A stretch of 64,000 nucleotides of DNA, from the NCBI RefSeq assembly GCF_000281085.1, contig NZ_JH767526.1:140148-204147 (forward strand). Reading direction: 5' to 3'. The stretch is from Catenovulum agarivorans YM01. GTDB lineage: Bacteria; Pseudomonadota; Gammaproteobacteria; Enterobacterales; Alteromonadaceae. Made by a program: the position numbers and the translations under genes. Numbering within the stretch: the stretch's first letter is position 1; every line of letters begins with the position of its first letter. Shown here in pieces: positions 9,600 to 20,666 of this stretch. The notes beneath the pieces were generated by a model. It saw only the letters and a program-made list of their open reading frames with translations. It was not told the DNA's origin and did not search any database.

Positions 9600-12500
9600 T
9601 TGCATGGTTTGCGAAAAATGATATAGCCGCTAACTTACTCATGGCTTGTTTGTTGTTGGCTGGCGCTTGGTCATTGGTTTACCAAATACCACAACAAGTA
9701 TTGCCAAAATTAGAAGCTGAACAAGTTGAAGTACATGTGCGTTATCCGGCGGCAGTGCCGTCCGATGTTGAACTAAAAGTCACCACGCATATTGAATCTG
9801 CGCTGCGAGAGCTGGCTGAAGTTAAGCAGATAAAAAGCCAGTCGAGCCAAGAGTTAAGTCATGTAGTGGCTAAGTTGCACAATAATGTAGATATCACAGA
9901 TGCAATGCAAAAAATTCAGCTGAAAATTAATGCAATTAATACTCTGCCGAAAGAAATTGATAACCCCAAAATACAAATCAAAAACGAATTTACCCAAGTA
10001 TTAGGTGTGGTGATATACGGCGAACAGCCGCAACAAGTTTTACGTCGTTATGCCGAGCAAATTTACAGTGAGTTGGCGACCTTACCTGAACTACGTAAAA
10101 TTGTTATGAAACATGCGCCAGACTATGAAATATCGATTCAGATACCAACAGAAAATTTGCAGAAGTACCAGTTAAGTTTTGGCCAAGTCGCAAGAGCGAT
10201 AGCTGAGAATGCACAAGACTTATCGGCTGGCTATTTATATTCAGCTAACGGCGATATTATCATTCGTTCGCAAGGTCAGGCGTATACTGGCGATGCGCTC
10301 AATAATATAGTGGTTAAATATCAAGGGGATGGTAGTACGGTCAAACTACATCAAATCGCCAATATTGATGATGGTTTTGCCGAAGTGGCACTGAGTACAA
10401 GATTTAATGGTTATCCTGCGGTATTTATGGAAGTTCAGCAAACAGAAAAACAAAATGCGATTCGCATTGCCCATCTAGTTAAAGACTTTGTCCAACAAAA
10501 ACAGCACAGTCTGCCACAAGGTATTTATATAGGGCACTGGAGTGATAACGCTGAACGTTTGGAAAACCGTATTTCAGGTATGGTCGACAGTGCTGTATAC
10601 GGCAGTATTTTAGTGTTATTGATGCTGACATTATTTTTGCGTCCTGCGGTGGCGTTTTGGGTGTTTTTAGGTATTCCGTTAAGTTTTTTAGGCGCATTTG
10701 CCGTGATGCCGTTATTCGGTGTCAGTCTGAATCTCATCAGTATGTTTGGTTTTATTTTAGTACTGGGCATGGTGGTGGATGACGCTATTGTCACAGGTGA
10801 AAACGTCTATAGCCATTTGGAACATGCCGAGTCTGGTTTACATGCGGCTATTGCCGGGACCAAAGAAGTTGCCCAGCCTGTAACCTTGGGGCTGCTTACG
10901 ACTATTGTTGCATTTATCCCGTTGTTTTTTGTCGCAGGTAGCCAAGGGATTATTTTAAGCCAAATTGCCGCTGTGGTGATCCCTGTATTGTTATTTAGTT
11001 TAATTGAAACTAAATGGGTGTTGCCAGCTAGACTCAAGTTTGTTCGTTTGGAAACAGGCAATCAAATGAAGGGGTTGGCTAAGTGGCAGCATAATATTAA
11101 TAAGGCATTTGCATATCATAGTGAGCGTTATTATCGACCTGCGCTTGCTTGGTGTATTCAATACAAATTTAGCTGTTTAGTGATATTTTTTGGCTTCTTT
11201 TTAGTGGTTGTCTCAGCTGTGTTTACTGGTGAAAACAAATTTGTGTTTTTCCCAAAGATAACCAGTGATCAAGTTAAAGTTGTATTAACCATGCCGGCAG
11301 GGACAAATACTCATATAGTTGACCGCAACATTCAGCATATTAGTGAACAAGCACAAACACTGCGGAACAAGTATATAGACTCGGAAATGGGTCAAAGTAT
11401 TATCCGCAACATAGTTTCGGTTACTGGTGCTGCAGGTAATGAAGAAAACAATCCATATATGGGATATGTTAGTTTTGACTTGGTGCCAGCAGAGCAACAT
11501 AGCTTAACTATTACTAGTCTTGAGTTAGAAGATGAATGGCGCAAGTTAATTGGGCCAATTATTGGCGCTGAAAGTTTAGTGTTTGAAGCGCAAGCGGGCA
11601 AAACGAATAACATAATCGACATTAGAGTTTCAGGGCAAAATTTAGCTGAATTACAAAAAGCAGCACAAATCATAAAAAGCAAATTATCGACCATTCCTTT
11701 TGTCGAAGACATTGCCGACAATTATGCACCCGGCAGGCAACAACTCTTTTTAGAGCTAACACCGTTGGCTAAATCTTTGGGTGTGACCCGTTCAGATTTG
11801 CTCGCCCAAGTTCGGGCTGGTTTTTGGGGCATAGAGGTTCAGCGCATTATTCGTCACGGTCAAGAAGTAAAAGTTAAAGTACGTTTACCAGCGAATGAGC
11901 GCAGTAGCTTGCCGGATTTGCAACGTTTTATGATTCATTTAAAAGACGGCAAAGAAGTCCCTTTATCTCAATTGGCAAGCTTTAGCATTGACACTGGCCC
12001 GCAAGTTATTCGCCGGGTTGACCATCAACGCAGCATCGAAATATCCGCGGACTTTTCTGATCCGAAAATAGATATTCGTAAATTGAATAAGATGTTAGAT
12101 GGCTATTTATTTGAGCTTGCAGAAGATTATCCGCAGCTTAAATTTAAATTGGTTGGCGAAAGTAGTGAGTTAAAACAAACGCTCAATTCTTTGAAGTGGG
12201 GCATATTAGCAGCGCTGATTATCATCTATGGTTTATTGGCTATCCCATTTAAATCTTATATTCACCCACTGATTGTGATGTCGGTGATTCCATTTAGTGT
12301 CATTGGTTCAATGGCTGGACATTGGTTATTGTCTATCGAGCTGACAATGATGAGTTTTATTGGTTTGATTGCCTTGGTTGGTGTTGTGGTTAACGATGCT
12401 GTGGTATTAGTCGAATTTATCAATAAACAATATCAAAAAACACATTCTGTGATTGAATCCGTGATGAAAGTCACTTCAACTCGGCTTAGACCTGTTATGT

Positions 12501-12715
12501 TAACTTCGATGACTACTTTTCTCGGGTTATTACCTCTGATCTTAGATGGCTCGTCACAAGCGCAATTTTTAGTACCTATGGCTGTATCCTTAGGTTTTGG
12601 CATTCTATTTGCGCCTTTTGTTACTTTGTTTTTGGTGCCGGTTAATTATTTACTGTTGCAAAAGTGTTTAACTTGGTGGCATAACCTTGAAGCAAAAATG
12701 ACAAGTCGGCATTAG
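9596..12715 (+). CDS. RND family efflux pump, inner-membrane permease
   Basis: The 1039-residue protein has the AcrB-like layout: TM1 at 12-30, a large periplasmic loop, TM2-6, a second loop and TM8-12. The proton-relay aspartates D395 and D396 lie in GMVVDDAIV, and a second repeat motif is GVVVNDAVVLVEF. This fits the hydrophobe/amphiphile or uncharacterised AcrB-like group rather than the metal group, as no clear metal methionine cluster was noticed. It is translated together with the adaptor gene. The substrate and the outer-membrane partner are not visible here. Confidence 0.93.
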   Translation: MIAWFAKNDIAANLLMACLLLAGAWSLVYQIPQQVLPKLEAEQVEVHVRYPAAVPSDVELKVTTHIESALRELAEVKQIKSQSSQELSHVVAKLHNNVDITDAMQKIQLKINAINTLPKEIDNPKIQIKNEFTQVLGVVIYGEQPQQVLRRYAEQIYSELATLPELRKIVMKHAPDYEISIQIPTENLQKYQLSFGQVARAIAENAQDLSAGYLYSANGDIIIRSQGQAYTGDALNNIVVKYQGDGSTVKLHQIANIDDGFAEVALSTRFNGYPAVFMEVQQTEKQNAIRIAHLVKDFVQQKQHSLPQGIYIGHWSDNAERLENRISGMVDSAVYGSILVLLMLTLFLRPAVAFWVFLGIPLSFLGAFAVMPLFGVSLNLISMFGFILVLGMVVDDAIVTGENVYSHLEHAESGLHAAIAGTKEVAQPVTLGLLTTIVAFIPLFFVAGSQGIILSQIAAVVIPVLLFSLIETKWVLPARLKFVRLETGNQMKGLAKWQHNINKAFAYHSERYYRPALAWCIQYKFSCLVIFFGFFLVVVSAVFTGENKFVFFPKITSDQVKVVLTMPAGTNTHIVDRNIQHISEQAQTLRNKYIDSEMGQSIIRNIVSVTGAAGNEENNPYMGYVSFDLVPAEQHSLTITSLELEDEWRKLIGPIIGAESLVFEAQAGKTNNIIDIRVSGQNLAELQKAAQIIKSKLSTIPFVEDIADNYAPGRQQLFLELTPLAKSLGVTRSDLLAQVRAGFWGIEVQRIIRHGQEVKVKVRLPANERSSLPDLQRFMIHLKDGKEVPLSQLASFSIDTGPQVIRRVDHQRSIEISADFSDPKIDIRKLNKMLDGYLFELAEDYPQLKFKLVGESSELKQTLNSLKWGILAALIIIYGLLAIPFKSYIHPLIVMSVIPFSVIGSMAGHWLLSIELTMMSFIGLIALVGVVVNDAVVLVEFINKQYQKTHSVIESVMKVTSTRLRPVMLTSMTTFLGLLPLILDGSSQAQFLVPMAVSLGFGILFAPFVTLFLVPVNYLLLQKCLTWWHNLEAKMTSRH

Positions 12716-12751
12716 CCATTATGATGGCTGTTAAATTTGCTTAAATCTAGC

Positions 12752-12757
12752 TATAAT
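12752..12757 (+). promoter_or_regulatory. aspS: -10 element of the likely aspS promoter
   Basis: A perfect TATAAT is followed by a GC-rich stretch (CCCGCAC), as in growth-rate-controlled promoters of translation genes. No good -35 hexamer lies 16-18 bases upstream, so the call rests on the -10 box and its place 83 bases before aspS. Confidence 0.45.
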
Positions 12758-12785
12758 CCCGCACAATTTTCAGATCAAACAAGCT

Positions 12786-12807
12786 GATGTGGTGATTTTC
12801 CCACATC
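12786..12807 (+). promoter_or_regulatory. Hairpin in the aspS 5' leader
   Basis: GATGTGG (12786-12792) and CCACATC (12801-12807) can pair as a 7-bp stem with an 8-base loop, about 30 bases before the aspS ATG. No T-run follows, so it is not a simple terminator. It may be a leader structure affecting translation. Confidence 0.35.
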
Positions 12808-12839
12808 CGCTATTATTCTAGCTAGGAATTAAACTCATT

Positions 12840-14612
12840 ATGCGAAGCCATTATTGTGGACAAATTAATCAATCTTTAGTTGGGCAAAACGTAACTCTGT
12901 GTGGTTGGGTTAACCGTCGCCGTGATTTAGGTGGTCTAATCTTTTTAGATGTTCGAGACGTGAAAGGGATAGTTCAAGTAGTTGTTGACCCTGACTTTGA
13001 AGATTTGTTTGCAATAGCTAACAAATTAAAACATGAGTTTTGTATTCAGTTAACTGGTGCTGTGCGTGCTCGTCCTGATAGCCAAGTAAATAAAAATATG
13101 GCAACTGGTGAAGTTGAAATTTTGGCATCAGAATTAACTATTTTAAATGCTGCTGCACCATTACCATTGAATATGGATGGCCATTTAAATAACTCAGAAG
13201 AACAAAGATTAAAATATCGTTATTTAGATTTACGTCGCCCAGAAATGGCAGACCGCTTAAAATTCCGGGCAAAAGTAACTAGTCAAATTCGTAGTTATCT
13301 AGACAGCAAAGACTTTTTAGATATTGAAACACCAATTTTGACAAAAGCGACACCAGAAGGTGCGCGTGACTATCTAGTTCCAAGTCGTACACATAAAGGG
13401 CACTTTTTTGCATTACCTCAATCACCACAATTGTTTAAACAGTTGTTGATGATGGCCGGTATGGACAGATACTATCAAATCGTTAAATGTTTCCGTGACG
13501 AAGATTTACGAGCAGATCGCCAACCAGAATTCACCCAAATTGATATAGAAACTTCATTTATGTCTGCTGATGAAGTGATGTCAGTCACTGAAGATATGAC
13601 ACGTCAGCTATTCAGCAACTTATTGGACGTAGATTTAGGTGAATTCCCACGTATGACTTATGCAGAAGCCATGACAAAATATGGTAGCGATAAGCCAGAC
13701 TTACGTATTCCATTAGAAATGGTTGATGTGGCTGATTTAATGCAAGGTGTTGAGTTTAAAGTATTCTCAGGTCCAGCAAACGACCCTAAAGGCCGTGTAG
13801 CTGCACTTAAAGTGCCACAAGGCGCGGACAAGTTTTCACGCAAAGATATTGATGAATTAACTAAATTTGTTGGTATTTACGGCGCTAAAGGTTTAGCTTG
13901 GATTAAAGTAAATGATTTAAGCAAAGGTGTTGAAGGTTTACAGTCACCGATTCTTAAATTCTTACCAGAAGATGTTGCGTTAGCCATTATGGAGCGCACT
14001 CAAGCTGAAACTGGCGATATCCTATTCTTTGGTAGTGACAAATACACAGTTGTTAGTGAAGCCATAGGTGCACTTAGATTAAAAATTGGTGAAACCTTAG
14101 GTTTAGTTGCTGATGAGTGGAAACCACTTTGGGTTGTTGACTTCCCAATGTTTGAAGAGCTAGAAGATGGTGGTTTAACCCCATTACATCACCCGTTTAC
14201 CGCACCAATTGGTGTGACTCCAGCTGAATTAAAAGCACAACCAGAAAATACCTTATCCAATGCATACGACATGGTATTAAATGGCTGTGAAGTGGGTGGT
14301 GGTTCTGTACGTATTCACAACCAAGATATGCAACAAGTGGTATTTGAAATTTTAGGTATTGGTGAAGAAGAAGCACAAGAAAAATTTGGCTTCTTATTAG
14401 ATGCATTAAAATTTGGTGCGCCACCACATGCAGGTTTAGCTTTTGGTTTAGACCGTTTAGTCATGTTAATGACAGGCGCTTCGTCTATTCGTGACGTAAT
14501 GGCATTCCCGAAAACAACGACTGCGGCATGTCCATTAACTGACGCACCTGGCACGGCTAATCCACAGCAATTAGTTGACCTTGCAATTGAAGTTAAATTG
14601 CCAACTAAATAA
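12840..14612 (+). CDS. aspS: Aspartyl-tRNA synthetase
   Basis: AspS charges tRNA-Asp with aspartate using ATP in the cytoplasm. The 590 residues equal the E. coli length. An N-terminal OB-fold anticodon-binding domain ([21 protein letters not shown]) is followed by the class II core with motif 2 ([16 protein letters not shown]), the bacterial GAD insertion domain (about 290-420) and motif 3 ([12 protein letters not shown]). The gene starts with ATG after a leader containing a -10 box and a hairpin, and ends at a strong terminator. The nudB and yebC genes that often lie between aspS and ruvC in other gammaproteobacteria are absent here. Confidence 0.98.
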   Translation: MRSHYCGQINQSLVGQNVTLCGWVNRRRDLGGLIFLDVRDVKGIVQVVVDPDFEDLFAIANKLKHEFCIQLTGAVRARPDSQVNKNMATGEVEILASELTILNAAAPLPLNMDGHLNNSEEQRLKYRYLDLRRPEMADRLKFRAKVTSQIRSYLDSKDFLDIETPILTKATPEGARDYLVPSRTHKGHFFALPQSPQLFKQLLMMAGMDRYYQIVKCFRDEDLRADRQPEFTQIDIETSFMSADEVMSVTEDMTRQLFSNLLDVDLGEFPRMTYAEAMTKYGSDKPDLRIPLEMVDVADLMQGVEFKVFSGPANDPKGRVAALKVPQGADKFSRKDIDELTKFVGIYGAKGLAWIKVNDLSKGVEGLQSPILKFLPEDVALAIMERTQAETGDILFFGSDKYTVVSEAIGALRLKIGETLGLVADEWKPLWVVDFPMFEELEDGGLTPLHHPFTAPIGVTPAELKAQPENTLSNAYDMVLNGCEVGGGSVRIHNQDMQQVVFEILGIGEEEAQEKFGFLLDALKFGAPPHAGLAFGLDRLVMLMTGASSIRDVMAFPKTTTAACPLTDAPGTANPQQLVDLAIEVKLPTK

Positions 14613-14630
14613 GCGTGATTAATTGTTTGT

Positions 14631-14658
14631 AAGGCGGTGATATCACCGCCTTTTTTTT
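14631..14658 (+). terminator. Rho-independent terminator of aspS
   Basis: A perfect inverted repeat, AAGGCGGTGA with TCACCGCCTT and no more than two bases between, lies at 14631-14652 and runs into eight T. It starts about 20 bases after the aspS stop and separates aspS from ruvC. Confidence 0.92.
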
Positions 14659-14681
14659 AAGTAACCTTTTTTGAGACGCTC

Positions 14682-15203
14682 TTGAGCATTATTTTAGGTA
14701 TAGATCCAGGTTCACGCATTACAGGTTATGGGGTTGTTCGCCAACAAGGGCGTCATTTTCACTACCTTGGCAGCGGCTGTATTCGTTTAGGTGACGGGCC
14801 TTTGGCTGAAAGGTTAATTGTTATTTTTAACGCAGTCAGCCAATTAATCGAACAATACCAACCTGATTTATTTGCGATTGAACAGGTGTTTTTGGCACAC
14901 AATCCAGATTCAGCCTTAAAACTTGGCCAAGCACGTGGTGCGGCAATTGTTGCTGCTGGTCATGCTAAATTACCGGTCGCAGAATATTCTGCAAGGCAAA
15001 TCAAACAAGCGGTAGTGGGCAAAGGTAATGCAGAAAAAACACAAGTGCAGCATATGGTTAGCCATATTTTAAAGTTAACTAAGTCGCCTCAAGCAGACGC
15101 GGCCGATGCATTAGCTGTTGCTTTGTGTCATGGCCATACTCAACAAAGTTTAGTCAGTTTAGCCGGCCAAGCACGTAAAACCGTGCGTGGTCGTTTACGT
15201 TAG
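14682..15203 (+). CDS. ruvC: Holliday junction endonuclease RuvC
   Basis: RuvC is the dimeric nuclease that cuts Holliday junctions moved by RuvAB. The 173 residues equal the E. coli length. It shows the active-site acids in GIDPG (D8), AIEQVF (Glu) and the C-terminal [13 protein letters not shown] pair. The start is TTG: it gives the expected N-terminus [10 protein letters not shown] and no ATG is available. A TTG start may keep expression low. It heads the ruvC-ruvA-ruvB set, 8 bases before ruvA. Confidence 0.96.
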   Translation: MSIILGIDPGSRITGYGVVRQQGRHFHYLGSGCIRLGDGPLAERLIVIFNAVSQLIEQYQPDLFAIEQVFLAHNPDSALKLGQARGAAIVAAGHAKLPVAEYSARQIKQAVVGKGNAEKTQVQHMVSHILKLTKSPQADAADALAVALCHGHTQQSLVSLAGQARKTVRGRLR

Positions 15204-15211
15204 GAGTCAGT

Positions 15212-15832
15212 ATGATAGCTAAGTTAACCGGCAAGGTTATAGAAAAGCTACCACCAGAGTGCATCATAGATGTAAATGGCGTGGGTTATGAAGTTTTTCT
15301 ACCTATGACGAGTTTTTACAAATTACCTGAATTGACTCAATCAACTAGTATTTATATACACCAAGTCATTCGTGAAGACGCGCATACCCTATATGGTTTC
15401 CATAATAGATTACATAGAGATTTGTTTCGCGAATTGTTAAAAGCCAATGGTGTTGGGCCAAAACTCGCTTTGGCTATTTTATCGGCTATGAGTGCCGAAG
15501 AATTTATCAATACTGTGCAAAACGAATCACTCGGTTTGTTGGTGAAAGTGCCGGGTGTTGGTAAAAAAACCGCAGAACGTTTATTGCTGGAAATGAAAGA
15601 CAAATTGATGAAGTGGTCGGCGAATATGGTATCAACTGGCATCTTGTCTGAGTCGACCCCAGAACAATTCGCGCAAGCGAGCCAAGCGCAATCGAGTAGC
15701 CAAGATGCAATTGAAGCCTTAATCGCTTTAGGGTATAAAGCCAATCAAGCAGAAAGTGCAGTGAAAAAGGTTGCACAAACTGGTTTGTCGAGCGAAGAAA
15801 TTATTCGCCAAGCCCTTAAGAGTATGTTGTAA
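15212..15832 (+). CDS. ruvA: Holliday junction branch-migration protein RuvA
   Basis: RuvA binds the four-way junction as a tetramer and loads RuvB. The 206 residues (E. coli 203) show the N-terminal OB-fold ([12 protein letters not shown]), two helix-hairpin-helix motifs ([12 protein letters not shown] and [20 protein letters not shown]), a flexible linker rich in Gln, Ser and Ala, and the C-terminal domain III ([20 protein letters not shown]) that contacts RuvB. A GGAG ribosome site lies before the ATG. It is two bases from ruvB. Confidence 0.97.
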   Translation: MIAKLTGKVIEKLPPECIIDVNGVGYEVFLPMTSFYKLPELTQSTSIYIHQVIREDAHTLYGFHNRLHRDLFRELLKANGVGPKLALAILSAMSAEEFINTVQNESLGLLVKVPGVGKKTAERLLLEMKDKLMKWSANMVSTGILSESTPEQFAQASQAQSSSQDAIEALIALGYKANQAESAVKKVAQTGLSSEEIIRQALKSML

Positions 15833-15834
15833 AC

Positions 15835-16854
15835 ATGATTGAAGCAGATCGAATAATCAGTGCTAGTGCACAAGCAGAAGAAGAAATAATCGACCGCGCC
15901 ATTCGCCCCGAAAAGTTATCCGACTATACAGGGCAAAAGCGCGTGGTTGAGCAAATGAATATTGCAATTGAAGCGGCACGTAAACGTGCGGATGCACTCG
16001 ATCATGTACTGATATTTGGCCCACCGGGTTTAGGTAAAACAACGCTTGCGCGCATTATCGCCAATGAAATGGGGGTCAACATTAAAACCACCTCTGGCCC
16101 TGTGTTAGAAAAAGCGGGTGATTTGGCAGCCTTGTTAACCAATTTAGAACCACATGATGTATTGTTTATTGACGAAATACACAGGTTAAGCCCAGTTGTT
16201 GAAGAGGTATTATATCCAGCAATGGAAGATTACCAGCTGGATATTATGATAGGTGAAGGCCCAGCAGCACGTTCAATAAAATTAGATTTACAGCCATTTA
16301 CCCTAGTCGGCGCAACGACGCGAGCTGGTTCACTTACTTCACCTTTGCGTGACCGTTTTGGTTTAGTGCAAAGATTAGAATTTTATTCGGTTGATGAATT
16401 ACAATCTATTGTTAAACGTTCGGCGCATCATTTAGCAATGGATTTAAACGACAAAGGTGCATTGGAAATTGCCCGTCGCGCACGTGGCACACCGCGTATA
16501 GCCAACAGGTTATTGCGCCGAGTACGTGATTTTGCTGATGTAAAATCAGCTGGTATCGCTGATGAGCAAGTTGCAGCTACAGCACTGGATTTACTCGACG
16601 TTGACAGTAAAGGCTTCGACTACATGGATAAAAAATTATTAGAAGCCATTATTGAAAAATTCGCCGGTGGCCCTGTTGGTTTAGATAATTTAGCCGCGGC
16701 AATTGGTGAAGAAAAAGATACCATTGAAGATGTGATTGAGCCATTTTTGATCCAACAGGGTTTTATTCAACGTACCCCTAGAGGAAGAATTGCCACAGCT
16801 AACGCCTATGTGCATTTTGGTTTGCAATACCCAGCAGCCGGAGAAAATAAATAA
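15835..16854 (+). CDS. ruvB: Holliday junction helicase RuvB
   Basis: RuvB is the AAA+ motor for branch migration. The 339 residues (E. coli 336) carry Walker [10 protein letters not shown] at 62-70, Walker B VLFIDEIH, sensor and arginine-finger segments ([16 protein letters not shown]) and a winged-helix C-terminus ([23 protein letters not shown]). Its stop codon shares one base with the ybgC start (TAATG), joining the recombination genes to the tol operon. Confidence 0.98.
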   Translation: MIEADRIISASAQAEEEIIDRAIRPEKLSDYTGQKRVVEQMNIAIEAARKRADALDHVLIFGPPGLGKTTLARIIANEMGVNIKTTSGPVLEKAGDLAALLTNLEPHDVLFIDEIHRLSPVVEEVLYPAMEDYQLDIMIGEGPAARSIKLDLQPFTLVGATTRAGSLTSPLRDRFGLVQRLEFYSVDELQSIVKRSAHHLAMDLNDKGALEIARRARGTPRIANRLLRRVRDFADVKSAGIADEQVAATALDLLDVDSKGFDYMDKKLLEAIIEKFAGGPVGLDNLAAAIGEEKDTIEDVIEPFLIQQGFIQRTPRGRIATANAYVHFGLQYPAAGENK

Positions 16855-17261
16855 TGGCGGCAATGGAATTTAATTTTGCTGTGCGTGTCTATTACGAAGA
16901 TACAGATGCGGGTGGTTTGGTTTATCATGCAAACTATTTGAAGTATTATGAACGTGCTCGAACAGAATTTTTGTCATATTTGGGCATAGAACAAGACGGT
17001 TTACTCGCAAAACAAATAGGTTTTGTGGTAAAACGTATAACTATAGATAATATTTTGGCAGCAAAGTTTAACGACAGGTTAACTGTGGTGACCAAAATTA
17101 GTGCGCTAAAAAAAGCTCGATTAGAATTTGAGCAACGTATTGAAAAAGAGAATAAAGTAATTAATACAGCTTTAGTTGAAATTGCTTGTATAGATTTAGA
17201 AAAACTCAAACCGGTACGTATACCAGAATATATTTTAGGGGAATTACACAGTGTCAGCTGA
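16854..17261 (+). CDS. ybgC: Tol-Pal system acyl-CoA thioesterase YbgC
   Basis: YbgC is a hotdog-fold thioesterase acting on acyl-CoA, found at the head of tol-pal operons. The 135 residues show the family active-site signature [26 protein letters not shown] with its aspartate. Start may be the ATG at 16854 (one-base overlap with ruvB) or at 16863; the first is listed because of the coupling. It overlaps tolQ by 11 bases. Confidence 0.95.
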   Translation: MAAMEFNFAVRVYYEDTDAGGLVYHANYLKYYERARTEFLSYLGIEQDGLLAKQIGFVVKRITIDNILAAKFNDRLTVVTKISALKKARLEFEQRIEKENKVINTALVEIACIDLEKLKPVRIPEYILGELHSVS

Positions 17262-17946
17262 TATGTCTTTTATCGGTCTTTTTTTACAAGCTAGCCTGTT
17301 GGTTAAAGCAGTGATGATTTTATTACTGGTTGCATCCATTGTTTCTTGGGCAATGATTTTTCAACGCAGCAGTATCCTCAATAAAGCACATAAAGACAGC
17401 AGAGTTTTTGAAGACAGATTTTGGTCGGGTGTTGAGCTAGCGAATTTATACCACGAAGTTTCACATAAAATGGGGGAATCTAATGCTAGTGAAAGCGTAT
17501 TTAAAGCTGGCTTTAAAGAATTTGCCCGCATGCGTAAAACGCCACATTGCTCACCTGAAGCTATTATGGACGCAACCCACAGAGCAATGCGTGTGTCTAT
17601 GTCGCGCGAAGTGGATAAGTTAGAAACACATTTGCCATTTTTAGCTACGGTAGGTTCTATCAGCCCATACATAGGTTTATTTGGTACTGTATGGGGGATA
17701 ATGAATGCATTTATCGCGTTGGGCGAGGTAAAACAAGCGACCTTGTCTATGGTTGCGCCAGGTATTGCCGAAGCATTGATAGCAACCGCCATGGGGCTAT
17801 TTGCCGCTATACCTGCGGTTATTGCCTATAACCGTTTTTCAAATCGCGTTGAAAAAATTGAAAATGGCATGATTAATTTTATGGAAGAATTTTCGTCTAT
17901 CATTCATCGCCAAGCTATTGCTAAAACAGAAAAGGGCGGAGAATAA
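17251..17946 (+). CDS. tolQ: Tol-Pal inner-membrane motor subunit TolQ
   Basis: TolQ forms, with TolR, the proton-driven motor that energises TolA. The 231 residues (E. coli 230) have three membrane segments at about 13-33, 135-157 and 170-192, with the family stretch [17 protein letters not shown]. The GTG at 17251 was chosen because AGGGGAA lies 7 bases upstream; the ATG at 17263 would be 19 bases away. The GTG start also gives an N-terminus ([19 protein letters not shown]) that lines up with the E. coli protein. Confidence 0.97.
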   Translation: MSADMSFIGLFLQASLLVKAVMILLLVASIVSWAMIFQRSSILNKAHKDSRVFEDRFWSGVELANLYHEVSHKMGESNASESVFKAGFKEFARMRKTPHCSPEAIMDATHRAMRVSMSREVDKLETHLPFLATVGSISPYIGLFGTVWGIMNAFIALGEVKQATLSMVAPGIAEALIATAMGLFAAIPAVIAYNRFSNRVEKIENGMINFMEEFSSIIHRQAIAKTEKGGE

Positions 17947-17952
17947 TCGGCT

Positions 17953-18378
17953 ATGTATCAGCGCAAGCGCCGTCGTCCGGTTTCTGATATCAATGTAGTA
18001 CCTTATATAGATGTTATGTTGGTGTTACTGATCATATTTATGGTAACAGCACCACTTATTACTGCCGGAGTTAATGTAGATTTACCTAAAGCTGAAGCCA
18101 ACCCACTGGCTGAAGACAGTAAACCTCCTATCGTTGTCTCCGTTACTGCAGATTACGAATATTTTGTAACAGACGGCAGCAACAAGGATGGGCCATTAAA
18201 TCCGAGTGAAATTGCCACTATAGTGGCAGCGTTTTTACAAGTTGAACCAGACAGACCTATTATGGTGGAAGGTGATCGTAAAGTGGATTACGACGCTGTG
18301 GTTAGTTTAATGGTACTACTGCAAAAGCAAGGTGTTAAATCTGTCGGCCTAATGACTGATCCGGTGGGAGACCAATAA
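17953..18378 (+). CDS. tolR: Tol-Pal motor subunit TolR
   Basis: TolR is an ExbD/MotB-like protein with one membrane helix and a periplasmic domain. The 141 residues (E. coli 142) carry the proton-channel aspartate D20 in VPYIDVMLVLLIIFM. The periplasmic part has the usual IVVSVTADYEYFV and GDRKVDYDAVVSLM segments. Its stop overlaps the tolA start by one base. Confidence 0.97.
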   Translation: MYQRKRRRPVSDINVVPYIDVMLVLLIIFMVTAPLITAGVNVDLPKAEANPLAEDSKPPIVVSVTADYEYFVTDGSNKDGPLNPSEIATIVAAFLQVEPDRPIMVEGDRKVDYDAVVSLMVLLQKQGVKSVGLMTDPVGDQ

Positions 18379-19256
18379 TGCAATTTCCTATCGCTTTAGT
18401 TGTTTCAGTGGTTTTACATTCAGTGATGTTAGGGGTTTTGGTTTCTAGCATGGAATTTGTTACGCCAAAACATAAACCTGAGCCAATGCAAGTGGAAGTA
18501 GTCAGCGCTGTATCTGTTGATAAAACTGCGTTAGCCGAACAAGTTAAAAAAATGCAGCAGCAAAAGCTTGCCAAAGAACGAGCGGAAGAACAACGTGTTG
18601 CTGATTTAGAGCGTAGAGCACGTGAAGCAGAACAAAAACGTCGCAATAACGAAAAAGACATTCAGCAATTAGAGCGTCAGCAGAAAAAAGCTGAAGCTGA
18701 AACTAAAGCGGCAAAAGAGCGACAAATTAAAGAAGCGGAGCGAGCCAAACAACTTAAACAAGAAGTGGAGAAACAAGAGCAAGCTAAACGCCGCGCAGAA
18801 GAGCAAGCTAAAAAAGCTGAAGCTGAAGCAAAACGTAAAGCCGAAGAGTTGAAAAAAGCTGAAGCTGAACGTAAACGCAAAGAACAAGAAGCTCTAGAAA
18901 AAGCTGAACAACAAAGAATGTTAGAGCAGCAAATGAAAGCGGAAATGGAAGCGCGTAATGCACAACGTCAGCATTATGTGATGGGCGAGCGCGATAAATT
19001 TGTCGCATTGATTCGCTCGGCAATTCAAAGTAATTTGTTTACCGATCCTTCATTGGCGGGAACAAGCTGTAAATTGAATATTAAATTAGCAAGTAATGGA
19101 TTTGTCACCAATGTGAAAATTTTATCTGGGCATCCACAAACTTGCCAAGAAGCTGAACGAGCTGTGTATAAAACCAGTCAGTTACCAGTATCAGATGATC
19201 CAGAAGTTACAGCTCAATTAAGAGATATCAATTTAACCGTTGCACCAGAGAAATAA
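18378..19256 (+). CDS. tolA: Tol-Pal energy-transducing protein TolA
   Basis: TolA spans the periplasm and links the TolQR motor to Pal at the outer membrane. The 292 residues have an N-terminal membrane helix containing the TolQR-contact motif (VVLHSVMLGVLV), a long Lys/Glu/Ala/Gln-rich helical domain (about 55-200), and a C-terminal domain with a paired cysteine (TSCKLNIKLASNG and QTCQEAERAV). E. coli TolA is 421 residues, so the helical rod here is clearly shorter. Low-complexity coding gives lysine- or phenylalanine-rich false frames on the other strand. Confidence 0.95.
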   Translation: MQFPIALVVSVVLHSVMLGVLVSSMEFVTPKHKPEPMQVEVVSAVSVDKTALAEQVKKMQQQKLAKERAEEQRVADLERRAREAEQKRRNNEKDIQQLERQQKKAEAETKAAKERQIKEAERAKQLKQEVEKQEQAKRRAEEQAKKAEAEAKRKAEELKKAEAERKRKEQEALEKAEQQRMLEQQMKAEMEARNAQRQHYVMGERDKFVALIRSAIQSNLFTDPSLAGTSCKLNIKLASNGFVTNVKILSGHPQTCQEAERAVYKTSQLPVSDDPEVTAQLRDINLTVAPEK

Positions 19257-19274
19257 AATTTAGAGCGCTAAATA

Positions 19275-20618
19275 ATGAAAAAAGTTTTAACCCTAGTTTT
19301 TGGATTGTTGTTTGTTACCCCAAGTTTTGCAGCGATTGAAATTTTAATCACAGAAGGCTTAGATGGGGCTAAACCTATAGCTGTAGTGCCATTTTCATAT
19401 GATGGTATTCAAACACTACCGGTAAGCCTAGCGGATGTGATTTCGGCAGACCTTGCACGCAGTGGTAAATTCAACCCAAAAGCTGTGATGGAAATGCCGC
19501 AGCAACCAATTACCGACAAAGACGTCGATTTTGCCGCTTGGGCGGAAAAGGGTATAGATACCATTATTCTAGGGCAAATACGTGATACTCGCCCTGGAGT
19601 GTTTTCTGTGACCTATCAAATAATTGATATTATACGTGGTCAAATCACAGGTGGTGGTGCGCAAATGTTAAGTGATGGTCAGTTAGTCACATCGAATGAT
19701 CATATCATGTTAGCTAGCCGGCCAATTCAATTTGAACCTGCTGATTTTCGTCGCGTAGCACATGCGATTAGCGACAATGTATTTGAAAAGCTAACTGGCA
19801 TAAAAGGTGCATTTCAAACTAAGATAGCATACGTTTTAGTGACAGAGCAGCCACAAAGACCCTATCAACTTGTGGTTGCAGATTATGACGGTTACAACGA
19901 ACAAGAAGTGATTCGCAGTAACGAACCTTTGATGTCGCCAACTTGGTCGCCAGATGCAACTAAATTGGCTTATGTGACCTTTGAAAATCGCCAAGCACAA
20001 ATTTTTATTCATGACCTATATTCAGGCAGCCGCGAGATGATTGCATCATATCCGGGCATTAATGGTGCACCCAAATGGTCGCCAGATGGTTCTAAATTGG
20101 CTATGGTGCTGAGTAAAGATGGCAATCCTGAAATTTATGTGATGGATCTATTAACACGCAAGTTAACACGTGTTACAAATAACAGAGCAATTGACACTGA
20201 ACCATCATGGTATCCTGATGGCCAGTCATTAGTGGTAACCTCCGAAATTGGTGGTCGTCCGCAGTTGTATCAAATTGATTTACGCACAGGTAAGAAAAAA
20301 CGTTTAACTTTTACCGGTGAAATGAACTTAGGTGGTTCAATTACTCCAGATGGAAAAAGCCTAATTACCGTAAACAGAACTCGAGGAAACTATCATATTG
20401 CGCGCCAGGATTTGCGCACAGGAGCTATACAGGTATTAACCAAAACATATTTGGACGAATCGCCTAGTGTATCTCCGAACGGAAATATGATAATTTATAG
20501 CACATTACATGGCCAGAATCAGGTACTTGCGCTGGTATCTGTTGATGGGCGCTTTAAAGCGCGTTTACCATCAGGTATCGGGCAGGTTAAGTCACCGGCT
20601 TGGTCTCCCTACATGTAA
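19275..20618 (+). CDS. tolB: Tol-Pal periplasmic beta-propeller protein TolB
   Basis: TolB is a periplasmic protein that binds Pal and TolA. The 447 residues include a cleavable signal peptide ([19 protein letters not shown], then AIEI, the family's N-terminal TolA box region), a first alpha/beta domain ([17 protein letters not shown]) and a six-bladed propeller with repeated WSPDG and YPDG segments ([33 protein letters not shown]). It follows tolA by 18 bases. Confidence 0.97.
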   Translation: MKKVLTLVFGLLFVTPSFAAIEILITEGLDGAKPIAVVPFSYDGIQTLPVSLADVISADLARSGKFNPKAVMEMPQQPITDKDVDFAAWAEKGIDTIILGQIRDTRPGVFSVTYQIIDIIRGQITGGGAQMLSDGQLVTSNDHIMLASRPIQFEPADFRRVAHAISDNVFEKLTGIKGAFQTKIAYVLVTEQPQRPYQLVVADYDGYNEQEVIRSNEPLMSPTWSPDATKLAYVTFENRQAQIFIHDLYSGSREMIASYPGINGAPKWSPDGSKLAMVLSKDGNPEIYVMDLLTRKLTRVTNNRAIDTEPSWYPDGQSLVVTSEIGGRPQLYQIDLRTGKKKRLTFTGEMNLGGSITPDGKSLITVNRTRGNYHIARQDLRTGAIQVLTKTYLDESPSVSPNGNMIIYSTLHGQNQVLALVSVDGRFKARLPSGIGQVKSPAWSPYM

Positions 20619-20666
20619 TGGGGAACTTTTAACTTTTTGAAATTAACTAATAATAAGGAAAAGCAC

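Noticed and set aside
18669-18887. Phenylalanine- and serine-rich minus frames opposite tolA
   Set aside because: They mirror the Lys/Glu/Ala-rich helical part of TolA and have no independent signals.
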